NCBI GenBank assembly: GCA_009731375.1
Contig: BJOX01000059.1
Location: 251,822-315,821, forward strand
Reading direction: 5' to 3'
DNA length: 64,000 nucleotides
Source: Paulinella micropora
Taxonomy: Eukaryota; Cercozoa; Imbricatea; Euglyphida
The first letter of the stretch is position 1. Each line of letters begins with the position of its first letter. The notes beneath the pieces are model-generated. The model was given only the letters and a program-made list of their open reading frames with translations, did not search any database and was not told the origin of the DNA. Below are positions 56,796-64,000 of this stretch, piece after piece. The translations under genes were made by a program, and so were the position numbers.

Positions 56796-57760
56796 ATTAC
56801 CGTCAGTGCGATGAGGGAGCCGATGGTGATGAAGCATTGGATAGATTACATTACATTAACATTGCATCACATTATATTACATCACATCACATTACATCAC
56901 ATTACAGACATATATACATACATGTACACATCACATTACATCACATTACAGACATATCTACCTACCTACCTACCTACCTACCTACCTCTGTATGTATGTA
57001 TGTATGTACATAATTACCTTCAGTGCGATGAAGGAGCCGATGGTGATGAAGAATAGGATAGATACATTACATTACATTACACATTACATCACATTACATT
57101 ACATCACATCACATCAGATTACATCACATCACAGACATACATTCCGTCAGTGCGATGAGGGAGCCGATGGTGATGAAGTGTTGGATAGATTACATTACAT
57201 TACACATTACATCACATTACATCACATCACATCACATTACATCACATTACATCACATACATACATACATACATACATATACACATCACATTACATTCACA
57301 TTACAGACAGACATAACTACCGTCAGTGCGATGAGGGAGCCGATGGCGATGAAGTGTTGGATAGATTACATTACATCAACATTACATCACATTACATTAC
57401 ATCACATCACATCACATCACATCACATCACAGACATACATACATACATATACACATCACATTACATCACATTACAGACATACATAATTACCGTCAGTGCG
57501 ATGAGGGAGCCGATGGCGATGAAGTGTTGGATTACATTACATTAACATTACATCACATTATATTACATCACATCACATTACATCACAGACATACATACAT
57601 ACGTACATACATATACACATCACATTACATCACATTACAGACATACCTACCTACCTACCTACCTACCTATGTATGTATGTATGTATGTATGTATACATAA
57701 TATTACCGTCAGTGCGATGAGGGAGCCGATAGTGATGAAGAGTTGGATAGTACAAAACAG
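56001..57760. repeat. ATTACATCAC satellite with a 45-bp recurring segment
   Basis: Pentamer/decamer (CATTA/CATCA) tracts alternate with 'TACCGTCAGTGCGATGAGGG' + AGCCGATGGCGATGAAG, seen about ten times (56227, 56347, 56662, 56799, 57013, 57145, 57319, 57489, 57706 and a short form). TCTA tracts interrupt it at 56461-56795. Confidence 0.9.
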
Positions 57761-58013
57761 TAGAACAATCATTGAACCTGTAGATACAAATAAAGATAGA
57801 TAGATAGATGGATAGAGAGATAGATAGATAGATAGATAGACAGGTAGATAGATAGATAGGTAGGTAGAGATAGTACAAAACAGTAGAACAATCATAGAGC
57901 CTGTAGATACAAATAAAGATAGATAGATAGATAGATAGATATATAGATATATAGATAGATAGATCAAAACAGTAGAACAATCATAGAACCTATAGATACA
58001 CATAAAGATAGAT

Positions 58014-58055
<42 letters not shown>

Positions 58056-58099
58056 GTAGATAGATAGGTAGGTAGATAGATAGATAGATGAGATATCGA
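57761..58099. repeat. GATA tracts with three copies of a 60-bp unit
   Basis: 'AAAACAGTAGAACAATCATAG' plus 'CCTGTAGATACAAATAAAG' at 57753, 57875 and 57965. Confidence 0.9.
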
Positions 58100-58533
58100 C
58101 TAATGTCAGAAAAAAGGAGCTTCTGATTTCGTCAACCAGGAAGTCTGTGGGTAAAGTATTAACCCGATGCCCAGCTAAGCCGTGATGTTTGCACGCAAGG
58201 GACTGATACAGGCAATACCAAAGCTCCCTAGTACCAGGCGGGGCCAGGGCTCGTTCCATAAAGCGCCCCTTGCAGAACGAGCTCCCACCTCCATTACAGA
58301 GGGCCCAGTAAGCAGATGGAGTTTCGAGACTGTTCGACAGTCTAGTATAAACCGACAGAGCACTGTGGGTTTTATTCCGGGCTCAACAAGCGAGAAAGGG
58401 CACCCTGAGGGAACAGGATTGTGCTTCCCGTCGCTATTTCGGCATGTGACTTATGGGCGTATGGCTAGGCACACATAAGGCACCCCACCACGGGCCCAGC
58501 ACACCCACACCATCCCCTAATTCTCTGTCTGTC
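58100..58533. repeat. R434 repeat, copy 2
   Basis: Nearly identical to 52568-53001. Confidence 0.9.
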
Positions 58534-58592
58534 GACAGATGGCACCCATTTCAAAAAAATCAAGCCCAAGAGAGGGTCAGTGACACCTCAAG

Positions 58593-58627
<35 letters not shown>

Positions 58628-58991
58628 GCATAATATATGAAGGCCGCATGTACACATATAGATACAAATATATATATATATAGATATATATATATATATG
58701 TATATATGTATACATATATATATTTATATATATATATCTATATAATATAATATCTATATATCTATATCTATATCTATATCTATATCTATATCTATATCTA
58801 TATCTATATCTATGTCTATATCTATATCTATATCTATATCTATACTATCTATATCTACATATATCTACACACACACATATATATATATATACACATATCT
58901 ATCTATATCTATCTATATATATCTATATCTATATGTATATCTATATCTATATCTATATCTATATCTATATTTATATCTATATCTATATCTA

Positions 58992-59074
<83 letters not shown>

Positions 59075-59155
59075 ATATTTATATATATATATATATATAG
59101 ACATATATAACCACCATAAAAAAAGCAAGCAAGAAAGAAGAAAGTGACAGGGACG

Positions 59156-59199
<44 letters not shown>

Positions 59200-59327
59200 T
59201 AGATAGAGAGAGAGAGAGACAATATTATTATATACATGTATGTACCTATGGTGGTCATTGAGCTAGCCGCCAAAGAAGCACCCATCATCACCTAATTACA
59301 TATACATACACACGTACATATACATAG

Positions 59328-59382
<55 letters not shown>

Positions 59383-59934
59383 AAAATTGTACTGCATGAA
59401 CCTCCACCACCTGCGCACATCACATACTATTTGATTGTTTGTTTGTTTGATTGATTGCTTGCTTGCTTGATTGATTGCTTGATTCCTTGCTTGCTTGATT
59501 GATTGATTGATTGCTTGCTCGCTTGATTGATTGGTTGATTGGTTGGATGATTGGATGATTGATTGATTGATTGATTAATTGTTTGATTGTTTGATTGATT
59601 GATTGCTTGATTGCTCGATTGATTGGTTGATTGACTGGTTGATTGACTGGTTGATTGACTGGTTGATTGCTTGATTGCTTGATTGATTGATTGATTGATT
59701 GGGTGATTGGTTGGATAATTGATTGATTGATTGATTGTTTGATTGATTGATTGATTGCTTGATTGGTTGATTGATTGGTTGATTGATTGGTTGATTGGTT
59801 GATTGCTTGATTGATTGGTTCATTGGTTGGATGATTGATTGATTGATTGATTGCTTGATTGCTTGATTGATTGCTTGATTGATTGGTTGCTTGATTGATT
59901 GATTGATTGATTGCTTGTTTGCTTGCTTGCTTGC

Positions 59935-59969
<35 letters not shown>

Positions 59970-60129
59970 GATGATTGATTGATTGATTGATTGACTGATT
60001 GATTGATTGATTGCTTGATTGATTGATTGGTTGGTTGAATGATTGATTGATTGATTGCTTGATTGATTGCTTGATTGATTGCTTGATTGATTGCTTGATT
60101 GATTGCTTCGTTGATTGCTTGATTGATTA

Positions 60130-60160
<31 letters not shown>

Positions 60161-60165
60161 TTTTA
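58534..60165. repeat. GATA, TA, GA, (CAA)n and (TTGA)n tracts
   Basis: 58590-58625 GATA; 58670-59100 TA/TCTATA; 59155-59220 GA; 59331-59382 (CAA)n; 59425-60160 about 180 units of TTGA/TTGC. No gene. Confidence 0.95.
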
Positions 60166-61129
60166 CTTACTTACTTACTTACTTACTTATACATATATAC
60201 ATGCATACATACATACATACATACATACGTAGTATTATGTATGTATGTATGTATGTATGTATGTAGGTATGTATGTATGTATGTATGTATGTACGTATGT
60301 ACGTATGTATGTACGTATGTATGTACGTATGTATGTATGTATGTATGTATGTATGTATGTATGTACGTACGTGTACGTACGTACGTACGTACGTACGTAT
60401 GTATGTATGTACGTACGTACGTATGTACGTATGTACGTACGTACGTATGTATGTATGTATGTATGTATGTATGTATGTACGTATGTACGTACGTACGTAT
60501 GTACGCACGTACGTATGTATGTATGTATGTATGTATGTATGTACTCATGACCACAGCATGTTGCACTCGATGTGTATGTATGTATGTATGTACGTATGTA
60601 CGTATGTATGATGTACGTACGTATGTATGTATGTATGTACGTATGTATGTTATGTATGTATGTATGTACTCATGACCACAGCACGCTGCACTCTATCCTT
60701 CCGATTGTTAGCCCTGACAATTCATACATACATACATGCATGCATACATACATACATACATACATACATACATACATGCATATGCATACATACATGCATA
60801 CATGCATACATACATACATACATATTCCTGTTGCACTCTATCCTTCCGATTGTTCGCCCTGACAATTCATATATACATACATGCATACATACATACATAC
60901 ATACATACATAAATTCATACATACATACATACATATTCCTTACGATTGTTAGCCCTGACATTCATACATGAATACATGAATACGTACATACATACATGCA
61001 TACATACATACATACATACATACATACATACATACATGCATACATACATACATACATACATACATACATACATAACATGCATACATACATACATACATAC
61101 ATACATACATACATACATACATACATACA

Positions 61130-61160
<31 letters not shown>

Positions 61161-61206
61161 CATACATACATACATACATACACACATACATACACACATA
61201 CATGCA

Positions 61207-61237
<31 letters not shown>

Positions 61238-61314
61238 TCCTTACGATTGTTAGCCCTGACAATTCATACATACATACATGCATAAATACATACATACATA
61301 CATACATACATACA

Positions 61315-61345
<31 letters not shown>

Positions 61346-61385
61346 TCCTTACGATTGTTAGCCCTGACATTCATACATACATACA

Positions 61386-61419
<34 letters not shown>

Positions 61420-61542
61420 CATACATGCATACATACATACATACATTACATACATACATAACATACATACATACATACATACATATTCCTTACGATTGTT
61501 AGCCCTGACATTCATACATACATACATATATACATACATACA

Positions 61543-61573
<31 letters not shown>

Positions 61574-62965
61574 TCCTTACGATTGTTAGCCCTGACATTC
61601 ATACATACATAAATACATATATACATACATACATACATACATACATAACATACATACATACATACATAAATACATACATACATACATATTCCTTACGATT
61701 GTTAGCCCTGACATACATACATACATACATACATACATACATACATACACATACATACATACATACATACATACATACATACATACATACATACATACAT
61801 ACATAACATGCATACATACATACATAACATACATACATACATACATACATACATGCATGCATACATGCATACATGCATGCATGCATGCATGCATACATAC
61901 ATACATACATAAATACATACATAAATACATACATACATACATGCATACATACATACATACACACATACATACATCCATGCATGCATGCATGCATGCATGC
62001 ATGCATACATGCATGCATGCATGCACACATACATACATAAATACATAACATACATACATACATACATACATACATACATACATACATACATACATACATA
62101 CATGCATGCATGCATGCATACATAGATACATACATACATACATACATACATACATACATACAGACATACATACATGCATACATACATGCATACATACATA
62201 CATGCATACATACATGCATGCATGCATGCATGCATACATACATACATACATACATACATACATACATACATACATACATACAGACAGACAGACAGACATG
62301 CATATATACATACATACATACATGCATGCATACATACATACATACATACATGCATACATGCATACATGCATACATGCATACATACATACATACATACATA
62401 CATACATACATACATACACACACACACATACATACATACATACATACATACATACATACATACATACAGACAGACAGACATACATGCATACATACATACA
62501 TACATACATGCATGCATGCATGCATGCATACATACATACATACATACATACATACATACATACATACATACATACAGACAGACAGACATACATACATACA
62601 TACATACATACATACATGCATGCATACATACATACATACATACATACATACATACATACATACATACATGCATGCATGCATACATATATACATACATACA
62701 TACATACAAACACACACACACATACATACATACATACATACATACATACATACATACATACATAACAGACATACATACATACATACATACATACATACAT
62801 ACATACATACATACATACACATACATACATACATACATACATACATACACACATACATACATACATACATACATAACATACATGCATACATACATACATA
62901 CATACATACATACGTACATACATACATACATACATACATACAACAAGACATACATAGACACATAC
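60166..62965. repeat. TATG/CATA megatract with a 25-bp interspersed unit
   Basis: TATG/TACG repeats to 60665, then CATA/CATG repeats. Between 60697 and 61715 a unit 'CGATTGTTAGCCCTGACA' with TTCATACAT recurs eight times at 60-300-bp spacing. Very long ORFs here (over 500 codons of Met-Tyr-Val-Cys) are repeat artefacts. Confidence 0.95.
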
Positions 62966-62969
62966 ATAC

Positions 62970-63046
62970 CTGGCCTCGATGTATGCATGACCCAGGTGAA
63001 GACAGTAATCTACCCCTAGCCCGATGATGAGAGAGAGGGAGACAAC
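62970..63046 (-). CDS. Exon of a Patched/RND-type membrane protein
   Basis: A 77-nt exon between a TTCCAG acceptor (63047) and an AG|GTATGT donor (62969). It encodes VVSLSLIIGLGVDYCLHLGH then AYIEA. A hydrophobic helix with G-L-G-V-D-Y-x-x-H-L is characteristic of the Patched/Dispatched/sterol-sensing/MMPL (RND) transporter superfamily, where the Asp in the transmembrane helix takes part in proton or cation relay. The rest of the gene must lie outside the window or in distant exons. Frame and splice signals are all intact, so this is the best candidate for an ordinary host gene in the window. Confidence 0.6.
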
Positions 63047-63140
63047 CTGGAAGGTAGGTAGGTAGGTAGGTAGGTAGGTAGAGGTAGGTAGGTGTAGGAA
63101 GGTGTAGGAAGGTGTAGGTGTAGGTAGGTGTAGGTAGGTA

Positions 63141-63813
63141 GGCGATGTAGGCATTTTCTAGATGGACACAGTAATCTACCCATAGCCCGATGATGAGAGA
63201 GAGCGAGACAACCTGGAAGGTAGGTAGGTAGGTAGGTGTAGGTAGAGGTAGGTGTAGGTAGGTATAGTTAGAGGTAGGTGTAGGTAGGTGTAGGTAGGTA
63301 GGCGATGTAGGCATTTTCGAGATGGACACAGTAATCTTCCCCCAGCCTGATGATGAGAGAGAGGGAGACAACCTGGAAGGAAGGTAGGTAGGTAGGTAGG
63401 TAGGTAGGTAGGTAGGTAGGTAGGTAGGTACGTAGGTGTAGGTAGGTAGGTAGGTAGCCCGATGATGAGAGAGAGGAGACAACCTGGAAGGTAGGTAGGT
63501 AGGTAGGTAGGTAGGTAGGTAGGTAGGTAGGTAGGTAGGTAGGTATGTAGGTAGGTGTAGGTAGGTAGGTAGGTAGAGGTAGGTAGGTTGGTTGGTAGGT
63601 AGGTAGGTAGGTAGGTAGCCCGATGATGAGAGAGAGGGAGACAACCTAGAAGGTAGGTAGGTAGGTAGGTAGGTAGGTAGGTAGGTGGGTAGGTAGGTGT
63701 AGGTAGAGGTAGGTGTAGGTAGGTAGGCGATGTAGGCATTTTCGAGATGGACACAGTAATCTACCCCTAGACAAATGATGAGAGAGAGAGAGAGAGAGAG
63801 AACCTGGTAGGGT
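63141..63813 (-). repeat. Five tandem, degenerate copies of the Patched-type exon
   Basis: Copies at 63141-63212 and 63301-63372 keep acceptor and frame (SLIIGLWVDYCVHLENAYIA) but lack the GT donor. 63457-63482 and 63617-63650 are 5' halves only. 63727-63813 has a GA expansion. They are separated by (TAGG)n. Confidence 0.75.
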
Positions 63814-63975
63814 AGGAAGGTAGGTAGGTAGATAGATAGAAAGATAGATATATATATATATAGATGGATAGATGGATAGATAGATAGATATATAGATAGA
63901 TGGATATGTAGATAGATAGATAGATAGATAGACAGATAGATAGATAGATAGAAGGATAGATAGATGAAATATCGA
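63814..63975. repeat. (GATA)n tract
   Basis: GATA variants preceding R434 copy 3. Confidence 0.95.
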
Positions 63976-64000
63976 CTAATGTCAGAAAAAAGGAGCTTCT
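63976..64000. repeat. R434 repeat, copy 3 (first 25 bp)
   Basis: CTAATGTCAGAAAAAAGGAG, cut by the window end; preceded by ATATCGA as in copy 2. Confidence 0.85.

Noticed and set aside
61586-63644. ORFs of up to 681 codons (Met-Tyr-Val-Cys, Tyr-Ile-His-Thr, Leu-Ser, Ile, Asn runs) across the window
   Set aside because: They are tetranucleotide, dinucleotide or trinucleotide repeats with no stop in frame; composition is fully explained by the repeat unit.

Overview
The window looks like nuclear DNA of a single-celled eukaryote, probably an alga. A prasinophyte-type green alga is a guess from the mix of features, not something the sequence proves. Genes have GT-AG introns, microsatellites are extreme (TTA, GA, GATA, CATA, TTGA and an 8-mer), and there are assembly gaps. 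I see no rRNA, no canonical tRNA and no CRISPR array. Nearly everything interpretable is mobile DNA.

The clearest object is a complete CACTA-type DNA transposon, here called CACTA-B (11055-30107, 19.05 kb). It has 19-bp terminal inverted repeats (18/19 matching), subterminal arrays of a palindrome centred on GGTATACC, a Tnp2-like transposase on the plus strand (22478-26684), and a long minus-strand block. That block encodes a protein of unknown function ending in a chromodomain ('gene X', 21442-15416), a SET-domain protein (14248-13704), a RanBP2-type zinc finger plus DOT1-like methyltransferase (13403-12592) and a basic protein (12482-11967). The transposon therefore appears to carry a chromatin reader and two kinds of protein methyltransferase.

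A second, diverged and decayed relative, CACTA-A, flanks it. On the left (0.6-9 kb) are homologues of the Lys/Glu-rich region, SET domain, methyltransferase and gene X. On the right (33800-35055) is the 3' half of a related transposase, followed by a subterminal array and a terminus ending GTAGTG at 35663. CACTA-A uses a different palindrome (GTGATNRTCAC). Both palindrome families also occupy introns of their own transposon's genes. The simplest reading is that B inserted into A; A's left end is outside the window.

The CACTA-A terminus lies directly inside the C-terminal part of a Polinton-type integrase, which starts an AT-rich viral block (35664-46384). This is a degenerate Polinton-like virus or virophage-type element: integrase, F-box-like small protein, adenine methyltransferase, Lys/Glu-rich protein, giant fibre with a discoidin-like domain and S74 chaperone, membrane protein, packaging ATPase, basic core-type peptides and an adenain/Ulp1-type protease. 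Most genes have frameshifts or stops. No major capsid protein is visible; the gene after the protease is cut by an 8-bp satellite. GC-rich palindromes starting TAGCAGGGG are scattered through it.

From 46.4 to 64 kb there is almost only satellite-like DNA: (TAGCTGTC)n, CT/GATA composites, tRNA-derived SINEs with TTA tails, a 434-bp repeat, ATTACATCAC composites, TTGA and CATA tracts. At the right end a short exon encoding a Patched/RND-type transmembrane motif is followed by tandem degenerate copies of itself.
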